This document shows positions 6,734 through 13,843 of a stretch of DNA of 27,883 bases, one piece after another. The stretch lies in the IMG/VR virus record IMGVR_UViG_3300042861_001593, positions 1-27,883 of that record. One strand, written 5' to 3'. Below the pieces are notes generated by a model. That model worked only from the letters and a program-made list of their open reading frames with translations. It searched no databases and was not told the DNA's origin. How positions within the stretch are numbered: position 1 is the first letter of the stretch; each line of letters opens with the position of its first letter. This stretch comes from a virus. The translations under genes and the position numbers were made by a program.

Positions 6734-7619
6734 TTTACGCCCTAATAGTTTTGATAAAATCATTGGTCAGTCTGATGTAATTTTAAGATTAAAAGTATCT
6801 GTTATGGGTTGCAAGCACTCACAATCGGTACTGCCTCATATTTTAATTGATGGGCCTCCTGGTCTTGGAAAAACAACTATAGCAAGTGCTATCTCTAATG
6901 AGATGGGCGTTAATCTATATACATGTAATGCTGCCAATTTAAGGAGTGTCAAAAGCATACTACCTTATTTAACTGGAATGGCACCAAAATCTATTTTGTT
7001 TATAGACGAAATACATAGACTTCCAAAATTAGTAGAAGAATTTTTATATCCAGTGATGGAAGACTTTAAATTAAGTACTGTTATTGATGGAAATGCAGAA
7101 ACTATTGATGTTCCACAATTCACATTAGTCGGAGCAACTACTAGTGGAGGAAGTCTTAGTCAGCCATTCTATGATAGGTTTATTATTAAGGAACATTTGT
7201 CGTTTTATACTGACGATGAGTTAGCCAAACTAGCAGGATTGAACGCCGAAAAACTCGGACTAATGATTGATGAAAAAGACCTACTGGAAATAGCCAAAAG
7301 AAGCAAAGGAACACCAAGAATATTAAATTCTAGATTGCAATGGTATAAAAATTATAAACTGTGCGACGAATCGAATACTAAAAATATAGATGATATATTT
7401 AATATTCAGGGTATTGATAGTAATGGTTTTGATATGTATGATAAATCATATATTGAAATTCTGAAAAAACACAAAGGAACACCACTAGGATTAAAAACAA
7501 TATCATCATTAACAGGCATATCAATAGAAACTATTGAAAATAGTATAGAGCCATACCTTGTTCGTAAAGGCTTCATACACAGAACATCTAAAGGTAGAAT
7601 AATAGGTAAAATATGTTAA
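6726..7619 (+). CDS. ruvB: RuvB-like Holliday junction branch-migration ATPase
   Basis: This 297-residue AAA+ protein closely follows bacterial RuvB, starting with Leu-Arg-Pro-x-Ser-Phe-Asp-x-Ile-Ile-Gly-Gln. It has Walker A Gly-Pro-Pro-Gly-Leu-Gly-Lys-Thr (43-50), Walker B Asp-Glu-Ile-His-Arg (94-98), sensor 1 Gly-Ala-Thr-Thr (136-139), a candidate arginine finger Arg151 in Tyr-Asp-Arg-Phe, and sensor 2 Gly-Thr-Pro-Arg-Ile (195-199). A winged-helix domain (about 245-290) follows. Host RuvB is a hexameric motor loaded by RuvA that drives branch migration. The protein is some 40 residues shorter than typical RuvB (about 336-345). No ruvA or ruvC is visible here, so it may use the host's, or act with the endonuclease VII encoded at 19917-20405. 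A clamp-loader relative is less likely. Confidence 0.88.
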   Translation: MNSLRPNSFDKIIGQSDVILRLKVSVMGCKHSQSVLPHILIDGPPGLGKTTIASAISNEMGVNLYTCNAANLRSVKSILPYLTGMAPKSILFIDEIHRLPKLVEEFLYPVMEDFKLSTVIDGNAETIDVPQFTLVGATTSGGSLSQPFYDRFIIKEHLSFYTDDELAKLAGLNAEKLGLMIDEKDLLEIAKRSKGTPRILNSRLQWYKNYKLCDESNTKNIDDIFNIQGIDSNGFDMYDKSYIEILKKHKGTPLGLKTISSLTGISIETIENSIEPYLVRKGFIHRTSKGRIIGKIC

Positions 7620-7999
7620 AAAAAATAATATTATGTATATTTATTATGATCTTTGCAATAAACGGGGCTGCTGAAAGCCCCGTTTTTGTTAATAGTCTTG
7701 AAGATGCTGTGGCCCTTGCAGAGTCCTCTAATAAAGATATATTGGTTGTATTTAGTGCTGATTGGTGTAAAAACTGTAAATTATTAAAGAGCGAATTTTT
7801 GGATTCTAATGATCCGTCAATTGATGATACGATAGTTTGTATTGTAGACTATGATAGTCGACCAGACTTAATAAAAGAATATAAAGTTCACAAAATACCA
7901 GATTCTCGTATAATAAGAAGAAATGTAGAAATATCAAACATTATAGGCTTCATTAATAAATACAAATATAAAAAATGGTTAAATAATGCAAGACATTAA
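7613..7999 (+). CDS. Exported thioredoxin-fold protein
   Basis: A 128-residue protein with an N-terminal signal peptide: Met-Leu-Lys-Lys, a hydrophobic core at residues 5-16 and a likely cleavage near Ala19-Ala20. The mature part is thioredoxin-like: Val-Val-Phe-Ser-Ala-Asp-Trp-Cys-Lys-Asn-Cys-Lys places the redox pair at Cys52 and Cys55, and Lys-Ile-Pro-Asp provides the usual cis-proline region. It probably acts on disulfides in the host periplasm or envelope. The ATG overlaps the ruvB stop (ATGTTAA). Unusually, a complete intrinsic terminator (7660-7687) lies inside the signal-peptide codons, so full-length expression requires read-through, transcription-translation coupling or an internal start of transcription. 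Confidence 0.82.
   Translation: MLKKIILCIFIMIFAINGAAESPVFVNSLEDAVALAESSNKDILVVFSADWCKNCKLLKSEFLDSNDPSIDDTIVCIVDYDSRPDLIKEYKVHKIPDSRIIRRNVEISNIIGFINKYKYKKWLNNARH
7660..7687 (+). terminator. Rho-independent terminator embedded in a coding region
   Basis: AACGGGGCT (7661-7669) pairs perfectly with AGCCCCGTT (7676-7684) around the loop GCTGAA; one more A-T pair (7660-7685) can form. TTTTT (7683-7687) runs directly out of the stem and an A-rich stretch precedes it. It lies 41 nt after the ruvB stop, so it can end the rII-ruvB transcript, yet it also falls at codons 16-25 of the thioredoxin-like gene. The GGGGC/GCCCC core stands out in this AT-rich sequence. Confidence 0.85.
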
Positions 8000-8276
8000 T
8001 TATATAGTATTATCATTAAGTATTAATATAATATGTTTATTAATTGGTTATATATTGGGTAGGCTAAATAGTGTTGGTGCCGGTGTATCTATTAGTAAGC
8101 CGAAATCTTATTTTAATCAAAAAGAACACGAAAAAATAACCATAGATGATAAGAAAGTTGTTACAGAAATTAAGATAGATAATCTAGAAAAAAAATTTAA
8201 TACTCTAGGAACCAAAACAGTATCAGATGAAAATATATCATCATCAATAAATAAACTAAAAAATATGAAAGGTTAA
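7986..8276 (+). CDS. Membrane-anchored small protein, 96 aa
   Basis: This 96-residue protein has one transmembrane helix (about residues 7-26, ending Gly-Tyr-Ile-Leu-Gly-Arg-Leu). A flexible linker with Ser-Lys-Pro-Lys-Ser-Tyr-Phe follows, then a charged C-terminal region with Ile-Asp-Asp-Lys-Lys-Val-Val and Leu-Glu-Lys-Lys-Phe, ending in Ser-Ser-Ile-Asn-Lys-Leu-Lys. The topology is most likely N-out with a cytoplasmic tail. It overlaps the thioredoxin gene by 14 nt and sits 3 nt before the actin-like gene. I infer that it could anchor or recruit the actin-like ATPase; no motif proves this. Confidence 0.65.
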   Translation: MQDINYIVLSLSINIICLLIGYILGRLNSVGAGVSISKPKSYFNQKEHEKITIDDKKVVTEIKIDNLEKKFNTLGTKTVSDENISSSINKLKNMKG

Positions 8277-8279
8277 GTT

Positions 8280-9281
8280 ATGGCAAAAGGTTTAGACGTT
8301 GGAACAAGTTTCATAGTATTATCTCAACAAACAGATAAAGGTATTGAATATAAAGATTTTAGAGACGCATTTTATATCATCAAGCCAACAACGCCGGTCG
8401 CTATAAAGATGATAGAGAAAGGATTATCTGGAAAAGTATTCATTAAAGATACCGATAATTCATTTATCCTTTTAGGAAAAGACGCTATAGAAAAAGCTAT
8501 CGAAAGAAATGATACTGCCAAACGACCTATGTATAGGGGAGTTGTATCATCTAAAGAAAAAGACGCTAAAAGAATATTAGCATTTATTCTAAAAGAAGTA
8601 GTCGGAGAAGCATCAGAACCAAATGAAAAATTAGTATTTTGTGTACCAGCACAACCTGTTGATCAAGAAGATGATGATTTCGATGTTGGTTATCATGAAG
8701 ATGTTGTCAAAACAGTATTAGCAAGTTGTGGGTATGAAGCAAGATCGGTTAATGAAGCGGAGGCTCTATGTTATGCTGAATTAGAGAATGAGGAATATAC
8801 TGGGATAGGTATTAGTTGTGGTGCTGGTATGACAAATGTTTGTGTCATGCTTAATGGTGAACCAACAGTAGTATTTAGCACAACAAAGTCTGGAGATTGG
8901 GTAGATCGTATGAGTGCTGTAGCAACAGGAGAGACTGATAGCGTTGTGCAGGCAGAGAAGGAGAATGGAGGTTTTAGAATAGGAGAATCAAATGATAATC
9001 CTATTTTGGGGGCGGTGTCAGCCTATTATGAAAGATTAATTGACTATACAACTAAACAATTGAGTGTAGCATTAATTGGCCATAAATCTTTACCTAAATT
9101 TAAAAATCCACTAACAATAGTAATTGCTGGAGGAACATCGCAGGCCAGCGGTTATATAGAAAAATTTTCAGAAAAACTAGTAGAAAATAATTTTCCTCTA
9201 GAAATTAAACAAATTAAACACGCATCAGATCCATTACATGCGGTTTCTAAAGGATGCTTAATAGCATCACAAATATTATAA
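8280..9281 (+). CDS. Actin-like ATPase (ParM/MreB/Hsp70-fold)
   Basis: A 333-residue protein with the actin/Hsp70 nucleotide-binding signature. Phosphate 1 is Gly4-Leu-Asp6-Val-Gly8-Thr-Ser. Phosphate 2 is Ile-Ser-Cys-Gly-Ala-Gly-Met-Thr-Asn-Val (178-187), where the usual Asp is Ser179. The adenosine motif is Ile-Val-Ile-Ala-Gly-Gly-Thr-Ser (280-287). Length fits the ParM/MreB class rather than Hsp70 chaperones. Relatives form filaments for DNA segregation or cell shape; phage versions are thought to position DNA or replication sites. There is no obvious partner gene of the ParR type; the neighbouring membrane protein is a possible anchor. AAAGG precedes the ATG. Confidence 0.82.
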   Translation: MAKGLDVGTSFIVLSQQTDKGIEYKDFRDAFYIIKPTTPVAIKMIEKGLSGKVFIKDTDNSFILLGKDAIEKAIERNDTAKRPMYRGVVSSKEKDAKRILAFILKEVVGEASEPNEKLVFCVPAQPVDQEDDDFDVGYHEDVVKTVLASCGYEARSVNEAEALCYAELENEEYTGIGISCGAGMTNVCVMLNGEPTVVFSTTKSGDWVDRMSAVATGETDSVVQAEKENGGFRIGESNDNPILGAVSAYYERLIDYTTKQLSVALIGHKSLPKFKNPLTIVIAGGTSQASGYIEKFSEKLVENNFPLEIKQIKHASDPLHAVSKGCLIASQIL

Positions 9282-9323
9282 TTTGGTGTATTAAAATAAG
9301 ATCATATAACACTGGAGGATACT

Positions 9324-10073
9324 ATGAAAAAATTCCTCTTTTTGATTTTATTTTTTACATCATTATCTTGTTTTGGTGGAACGACAGATCCAAGTGTGGA
9401 AGATTCTAAATATATAGAATATGGATCAAAATTTAAATACGTTACACGACTATGTGGAGTATATAATGACGATACTCAGTTCTGTGCGTCTGCGGTATTA
9501 ATAGATAATCATAATTTTTTAACCGCAGCCCATGTAGTTAAAGATCATAAATTAGCTCTTATTAAATTAGATAAAGATAAAACTATTATTGTGAAAAAAA
9601 TTATTATACATAAAGATTTCAATAGCGAAATTGGAAATTCTGATATTGCTATAGGACACTCTGATACCTCATTTAATATAGATTTTTATCCTGAATTATA
9701 TGAAAATACAGATGAGTTAAATAAAGTATGTTGTATATCTGGTTTTGGAATACATGGAACATTTCTTACAGGAGCTAAAAAATCAGATAATAATAGAAGA
9801 GCTGGATCAAATAAAGTAGACGCATTTGAAAAGGATTTGTTAGTATGTTCACCAACACGCAGAGGCTCCAAAAATCACACAGCACTTGAATTTTTAATTT
9901 CTAGTGGTGACAGCGGTGGAGGTTTATTTATTGACGGCAAACTGGCAGGAATCAACTCCTGTGTCATGGCAGTGGACAAAAAACCAGACTCGTCATATAT
10001 GGATGAGGGTTGTCATACTAGAGTATCAAAATTTGTATCATGGATAAGAGAAAATAGATATGTTAAAGAATGA
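9324..10073 (+). CDS. Exported trypsin-like (S1) serine protease
   Basis: This 249-residue protein has a signal peptide (Lys2-Lys3, hydrophobic residues 4-14, then a Ser-Leu-Ser-Cys stretch that only weakly resembles a lipobox). The chymotrypsin-fold triad is visible: His70 in Thr-Ala-Ala-His-Val-Val, Asp107 in Ser-Asp-Ile-Ala-Ile-Gly, and Ser197 in Gly-Asp-Ser-Gly-Gly-Gly-Leu-Phe. Several cysteine pairs could form disulfides after export, which fits the nearby exported thioredoxin-like protein. TGGAGGAT gives a strong ribosome-binding site. S1 proteases are unusual in phages; a role in cleaving envelope or surface proteins of the host is inferred. The end overlaps the next protease gene by 14 nt. 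Confidence 0.85.
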   Translation: MKKFLFLILFFTSLSCFGGTTDPSVEDSKYIEYGSKFKYVTRLCGVYNDDTQFCASAVLIDNHNFLTAAHVVKDHKLALIKLDKDKTIIVKKIIIHKDFNSEIGNSDIAIGHSDTSFNIDFYPELYENTDELNKVCCISGFGIHGTFLTGAKKSDNNRRAGSNKVDAFEKDLLVCSPTRRGSKNHTALEFLISSGDSGGGLFIDGKLAGINSCVMAVDKKPDSSYMDEGCHTRVSKFVSWIRENRYVKE

Positions 10074-10974
10074 TTGCTCTCTATTACCGCATTATAGAGA
10101 AAATATTTATGGATTATCTCCACAAAGTAGTCAGATATTAGGCTGGGAAATTATATTATTTAATATACAATCATTTTGGAAGAAAAGTCAAGGAGAAAAT
10201 ACAAAGATAGCAGTTATTGATACCGGGTGTGACTATAATCACCCTGATCTGAAAAATAATATTCTACAAGGAATTAATCTACTAAATAAAAAACAAGATC
10301 CCTATGATGATCATGGTCATGGTACTCATGTTACGGGATCAATCTGTGGAGAAAATAATGGTTATGGAATGGTTGGTATCGCTCCAAAATCCAAAGTATT
10401 ACCAATTAAGGCTCTAGACGGTTCTGGTAATGGCAACAATATTAATATAGCAAAAGGAATAGTTTTTGCTGCTGATAATAAGTGTGATTTTATTACAATG
10501 TCATTAGGATCACCAAGTAACTCTAAAGATATATATAATGCAATTAAATACGCTATAAAAAAAGGATGCGTAATTTTTTGTGCTGCTGGAAACAGCGGAG
10601 AAACTAGTCCAATTATGTATCCGGCAAAATACGATGAAACAATAGCTATTGGATCTATTGATAGAAATTTAAACAGATCTAGCTTTACATGTAAGGGTAA
10701 TGAACTGGATTTCTTATCTCCAGGACAAGATATAGTCAGTTGTGTTCCGAATAATTCCTACGCAGCAATGAGTGGTACTAGTATGGCTAATCCATTTGCT
10801 GTTGGTTGTGCAAGTCTGCTTTTATCTTATAGTAGACAAACTAAATCTTTGAAACTAAATAATACAGCTGATTATATCAGTATATTTTCACAGTGTGCAA
10901 GTCAATTAAAAAACAAGAAATTTAGAACAAAAGAGTATCAAGGATACGGAATATTGAGATTACCTAATATATAA
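10060..10974 (+). CDS. Subtilisin-like (S8) serine protease
   Basis: A 304-residue subtilase with the complete catalytic set: Asp54 in Val-Ile-Asp-Thr-Gly, His87 in His-Gly-Thr-His-Val, Asn178 in Ala-Ala-Gly-Asn-Ser-Gly, and Ser241 in Gly-Thr-Ser-Met-Ala-Asn-Pro. There is no signal peptide and no long propeptide; residues 18-50 resemble the mature N-terminus of subtilisins. Cytoplasmic action, or self-export by another route, is therefore likely, as with intracellular subtilisins. It overlaps the trypsin-like gene by 14 nt, so the two proteases are made together. Substrates are unknown; host protein turnover or virion-protein processing are possible. Confidence 0.88.
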   Translation: MLKNDCSLLPHYRENIYGLSPQSSQILGWEIILFNIQSFWKKSQGENTKIAVIDTGCDYNHPDLKNNILQGINLLNKKQDPYDDHGHGTHVTGSICGENNGYGMVGIAPKSKVLPIKALDGSGNGNNINIAKGIVFAADNKCDFITMSLGSPSNSKDIYNAIKYAIKKGCVIFCAAGNSGETSPIMYPAKYDETIAIGSIDRNLNRSSFTCKGNELDFLSPGQDIVSCVPNNSYAAMSGTSMANPFAVGCASLLLSYSRQTKSLKLNNTADYISIFSQCASQLKNKKFRTKEYQGYGILRLPNI

Positions 10975-10990
10975 TATCAACCGTCTGAAT

Positions 10991-11010
10991 AATACTATAG
11001 TTGTAGTATT
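10991..11010 (+). repeat. Perfect inverted repeat upstream of a strong promoter
   Basis: AATACTA (10991-10997) and TAGTATT (11004-11010) form a 7-bp perfect inverted repeat with a 6-nt loop. A T-run occurs only about 20 nt downstream (11030-11036), so a terminator is doubtful. It could be an operator, centred about 80 nt before the expected transcription start of the promoter at 11047-11075. Confidence 0.4.
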
Positions 11011-11046
11011 CGTCGTAGTCAAGAAAATATTTTTTTATTTCAGTGC

Positions 11047-11075
11047 TTGACACACCAAATACGGCCATATATAAT
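11047..11075 (+). promoter_or_regulatory. Consensus sigma70 promoter
   Basis: TTGACA at 11047-11052 and TATAAT at 11070-11075 are both exact consensus hexamers with the ideal 17-nt spacer. Transcription should start near 11082, only about 13 nt before the first well-placed ATG (11095). It is the first promoter found after the terminator at 7660 and probably serves the macro-domain and sugar genes. Confidence 0.85.
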
Positions 11076-11094
11076 GACTAATGAGGCTATGAAT

Positions 11095-11286
11095 ATGTAC
11101 ATGAATGACGATCAATTTCAAGAAAAATTCAATAGAAAACAAAAATTTTCTCACAAAAAAACTCAAAAACATTTTTTAGATGATGAAACATCTAATAATA
11201 AAGCAGCAAACAAACAATTTAAACAACGCAAAAAACAAATTATTGAAGATGATGACTCATGGAAAGAGTGGGAGACAGATAAATAA
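11095..11286 (+). CDS. Small Lys-rich protein, 63 aa
   Basis: The frame is open from 11047, but that part overlaps the promoter hexamers and cannot be translated from its transcript. ATG 11095 fits the GAGG at 11083-11086 with 8-nt spacing; ATG 11089 is too close. The product has about a quarter Lys/Arg (Phe-Asn-Arg-Lys-Gln-Lys-Phe-Ser-His-Lys-Lys) and an acidic C-terminus (Glu-Asp-Asp-Asp-Ser-Trp-Lys-Glu-Trp). Nothing indicates a membrane segment or a known domain. As the first gene after a very strong promoter with a very short leader, it may be abundant early in infection. Function unknown. Confidence 0.6.
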   Translation: MYMNDDQFQEKFNRKQKFSHKKTQKHFLDDETSNNKAANKQFKQRKKQIIEDDDSWKEWETDK

Positions 11287-11287
11287 T

Positions 11288-11536
11288 ATGTTAACTAAAA
11301 TAATAGTATTTATTAAATCATTGATTTTTCATATTGCATCTGGACTTCCAAAGTGTAATCAGCAACAAATTGATTACAGATACAATATATGCTTATCCTG
11401 TGATAGTTATGATACTAAACATCAAGAATGTTTACAGTGTGGATGTAATGTTAATAATAAAAAAATTTTCATGAATAAACTAGCATGGGCTGATCAGGAA
11501 TGCCCACTAAATAAATGGACTAAAGAAAATGTATAG
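11288..11536 (+). CDS. Small cysteine-rich, probably zinc-binding protein, 82 aa
   Basis: A longer frame from 11180 overlaps the preceding gene in another frame; ATG 11288, one base after the preceding stop, is preferred. Residues 5-30 are hydrophobic-helical, followed by Tyr-Asn-Ile-Cys-Leu-Ser-Cys, then Glu-Cys-Leu-Gln-Cys-Gly-Cys and a final Glu-Cys-Pro-Leu-Asn-Lys-Trp. The arrangement Cys-x2-Cys...Cys-x2-Cys-Gly-Cys...Cys-Pro-x2-Lys-Trp is a recurring small zinc-ribbon type in phages, often near sugar genes. Its role is unknown. The stop overlaps the macro-domain gene by 8 nt. Confidence 0.7.
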   Translation: MLTKIIVFIKSLIFHIASGLPKCNQQQIDYRYNICLSCDSYDTKHQECLQCGCNVNNKKIFMNKLAWADQECPLNKWTKENV

Positions 11537-12059
11537 TACACAACACAAAGACAAATGTTACGTTTTAATTAAAAATAAAGACATAATTGATCTTGCTAAA
11601 GATAGAACCTCTACACATAATATTATTATACCGCATGTATGCAATAATGTAAATGGTTTTGGTGCTGGATTTGCTGGCTATATCAGCAATATGTTTCCAT
11701 CAGTTAAAGAAAATTTTCATATGCTTGGCAACAAAGCCAAATTAGGGTATACTCAATTTGTTGAAGCGTATATTAATAAAAATACCGGTAATAAAATTTT
11801 TATTGCAAATATGATAGCACAAAATGGACTCATTAGTAAATCTAATTCGAGACCACTTAACTATTTTGCACTAGCTAATTGTATGAACGATATTAAAAGT
11901 AAAACTATAGATCTGAAATCTCGTGATATTACTACAGAAACCGAAATACATTGCCCAAAATTTGGTAGCGGATTAGCTGGTGGAGATTGGCAATTTATCT
12001 CAGAATTGATTAAAGATATATGGAATAATATTCCAGTATATGTTTATATCAAAAAATAA
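11529..12059 (+). CDS. Macro-domain protein (Appr-1''-P phosphatase-like)
   Basis: This 176-residue protein is essentially one macro domain. His36-Val-Cys-Asn-Asn (36-40) and Gly43-Phe-Gly-Ala-Gly-Phe-Ala-Gly form the ADP-ribose-binding loop near the N-terminus, and Lys-Phe-Gly-Ser-Gly-Leu-Ala-Gly-Gly-Asp-Trp (144-154) the second loop. These resemble the ADP-ribose-1''-phosphate phosphatases of the POA1 type. Family members hydrolyse ADP-ribose derivatives or remove ADP-ribose from macromolecules. In a phage, removal of host- or defence-made ADP-ribose marks, or tRNA-repair by-products, is a reasonable inference without direct evidence. It lies in an operon with small proteins and the sugar module. 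Confidence 0.82.
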   Translation: MYSTQHKDKCYVLIKNKDIIDLAKDRTSTHNIIIPHVCNNVNGFGAGFAGYISNMFPSVKENFHMLGNKAKLGYTQFVEAYINKNTGNKIFIANMIAQNGLISKSNSRPLNYFALANCMNDIKSKTIDLKSRDITTETEIHCPKFGSGLAGGDWQFISELIKDIWNNIPVYVYIKK

Positions 12060-12064
12060 TACTT

Positions 12065-12196
12065 ATGTATTTTCTATTAATTTGTTTTTTATTTATTGGC
12101 TTAACTGTAGGATATACTAAATCTATAATAGAATTAAAGAATTGTACTCATCGAATACCAAATAAAAGTATGATAAATTATTGGTTAGGTAAATAA
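12065..12196 (+). CDS. 43-residue single-span membrane protein
   Basis: A short open frame fills the gap between the macro-domain gene and the DUF5672 gene: ATG 12065-12067 to TAA 12194-12196, one base before the next ATG. Residues 2-17 are hydrophobic (Tyr-Phe-Leu-Leu-Ile-Cys-Phe-Leu-Phe-Ile-Gly-Leu), followed by a charged tail with Glu-Leu-Lys-Asn-Cys-Thr-His-Arg. The tight fit with both neighbours supports a real gene. No clear ribosome-binding site is present, so it is probably translated by coupling. Function unknown. Confidence 0.5.
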   Translation: MYFLLICFLFIGLTVGYTKSIIELKNCTHRIPNKSMINYWLGK

Positions 12197-12197
12197 T

Positions 12198-12836
12198 ATG
12201 TTAGATTTATCTAACCAAGTTATACTAGTGGCTTTTGGATCAACAAAAGTACCAGAAACCATCAAGGCAATCAATTATTGTCAGAAGTTAGTAAAATTTT
12301 ATGACACTATATATCTAACAGATAGTATAATTACCGAATCAAATATTAGACATATTTTAATAAAAAATATACCATCTATAAAAGAATATCAAAAATTTAT
12401 TGTTTATGAAAGTCCAGAAATAATATTATCCAATGTTGATCCAAAGTTTAGCGGTCATTTCTTGTGTATTAATTGGGATGGTTTTATAGTAAATCCTGAT
12501 GCTTGGAGAGATGAATTTTTGGAATATGATTATATTGGTGCTCCTTGGCCCTGGTTCAATCATATGGTTGGCAATGGTGGATTTTGCTTAAAAAGTAAGC
12601 AATTTTTAAGCTGTCAAAAAACAATATGCGAAAAGCATAATATACAACATAATGAAGATGTTGAATTGTGTATAGTATTGAGACAAAAGTTTGAATCATT
12701 GGGATGTAAATATGCTAATTCTAAAATAGGCTATACATTTTCTACTGAAGTTGGCGATATAAATATTAATAATTCTTTTGGATTTCATGATTTTAAATAT
12801 CATACACGATATAAACATATAGTTGAGGTTATATGA
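12198..12836 (+). CDS. DUF5672-type glycosyltransferase-like protein
   Basis: A 212-residue protein with the DUF5672 signature: Cys90-Ile-Asn-Trp-Asp-Gly-Phe-Ile-Val-Asn-Pro (90-100), Trp103, Tyr112-Ile-Gly-Ala-Pro-Trp-Pro (112-118) and Gly125-Asn-Gly-Gly-Phe-Cys-Leu (125-131). The late Asn-Glu-Asp-Val-Glu-Leu-Cys segment resembles the acidic motif expected near the active site. Proteins of this family are putative glycosyltransferases found in sugar-biosynthesis clusters; the exact donor is not known. It begins the run of sugar genes and overlaps the epimerase by an ATGA junction, so the two are probably made together. Confidence 0.78.
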   Translation: MLDLSNQVILVAFGSTKVPETIKAINYCQKLVKFYDTIYLTDSIITESNIRHILIKNIPSIKEYQKFIVYESPEIILSNVDPKFSGHFLCINWDGFIVNPDAWRDEFLEYDYIGAPWPWFNHMVGNGGFCLKSKQFLSCQKTICEKHNIQHNEDVELCIVLRQKFESLGCKYANSKIGYTFSTEVGDININNSFGFHDFKYHTRYKHIVEVI

Positions 12837-13843
12837 AAACAGCATTAGTTTGTGGAGGCGGGGGATTTATAGGTTCTCATTTAGTCAAAAGGCTTAAATC
12901 AGAAGGATTTTGGGTAAGATCAGTTGATTTAAAATATCCAGATTTTTCCGAAACAAAAGCTGATGATTTTATAATTGGAGATCTAAGAGACCAATCACTA
13001 GTTTCAAGAGCTATGTTTGCTCCAAAACAAACTAGTCAAGATGACTATTCAAATAGTTTCGATGAAGTTTATCAATTAGCAGCAGATATGGGTGGTGCTG
13101 GATATATTTTTACTGGCACACATGATGCCGATGTTATGCATAACTCCGCTTTAATTAATATTAATGTTGCCAAGGAAGCTGTGCTTAAATCTGTAAAAAG
13201 ACTTTTCTATAGTAGTAGTGCGTGTATTTATCCAGCATATAATCAAGAAGATCCTAATAATCCAAAATGCTCAGAAGATTCAGCGTATCCAGCAGCACCA
13301 GACAGTGAATACGGATGGGAAAAATTATTTAGTGAAAGATTATATTTATCCTTTATGAGAAACTATAATTTGAATGTAAGGATTGCTAGATATCATAATA
13401 TTTTTGGTCCAGAAGGGACATATGACGGAGGAAGAGAAAAGGCCCCTGCTGCATTATGTAGAAAAGTTATATTGGCACCTAATAATACATCTATAGAAGT
13501 TTGGGGAAATGGACAACAAACTAGATCATTTTTGTTTATAGACGAGTGCGTTGAAGCATCTATTAGATTAATGAGATCAGATTTTATAGGACCAGTAAAT
13601 ATTGGATCAGAAGAAATGGTGAGTATCAATGGATTTGCTAAAATGATAATAGATATTTCTGGTAAAAATATTGGTATATCTAATATTAGTGGCCCTGTTG
13701 GTGTTAATGGTAGAAATTCTGATAATAAATTAATTGCAGAAAAATTATCATGGCAACCATCATTACCATTGATTAATGGACTTAAACAAACATATGAATG
13801 GATAAATAATCAACTAAATAATATCAAAGGTAATCATGTATAA
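12833..13843 (+). CDS. GDP-mannose 3,5-epimerase-like short-chain dehydrogenase/epimerase
   Basis: This 336-residue extended short-chain dehydrogenase/epimerase has Gly8-Gly-Gly-Gly-Phe-Ile-Gly14 for NAD binding. Known GDP-mannose 3,5-epimerase landmarks follow: Ala-Ala-Asp-Met-Gly-Gly (83-88), Ser-Ser-Ala-Cys131-Ile-Tyr-Pro, Tyr160-Gly-Trp-Glu-Lys164, His-Asn-Ile-Phe-Gly-Pro (188-193), Gly-Gly-Arg-Glu-Lys203-Ala-Pro-Ala-Ala and Gln-Thr-Arg-Ser-Phe. Arabidopsis GME uses Cys145, Tyr174, Lys178 and Lys217; all four match here with a constant offset of 14. The enzyme converts GDP-mannose to GDP-L-galactose (and GDP-L-gulose). It would supply a donor for the nearby transferases. The rest of a GDP-mannose pathway is not in this window. 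Confidence 0.88.
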   Translation: MKTALVCGGGGFIGSHLVKRLKSEGFWVRSVDLKYPDFSETKADDFIIGDLRDQSLVSRAMFAPKQTSQDDYSNSFDEVYQLAADMGGAGYIFTGTHDADVMHNSALININVAKEAVLKSVKRLFYSSSACIYPAYNQEDPNNPKCSEDSAYPAAPDSEYGWEKLFSERLYLSFMRNYNLNVRIARYHNIFGPEGTYDGGREKAPAALCRKVILAPNNTSIEVWGNGQQTRSFLFIDECVEASIRLMRSDFIGPVNIGSEEMVSINGFAKMIIDISGKNIGISNISGPVGVNGRNSDNKLIAEKLSWQPSLPLINGLKQTYEWINNQLNNIKGNHV

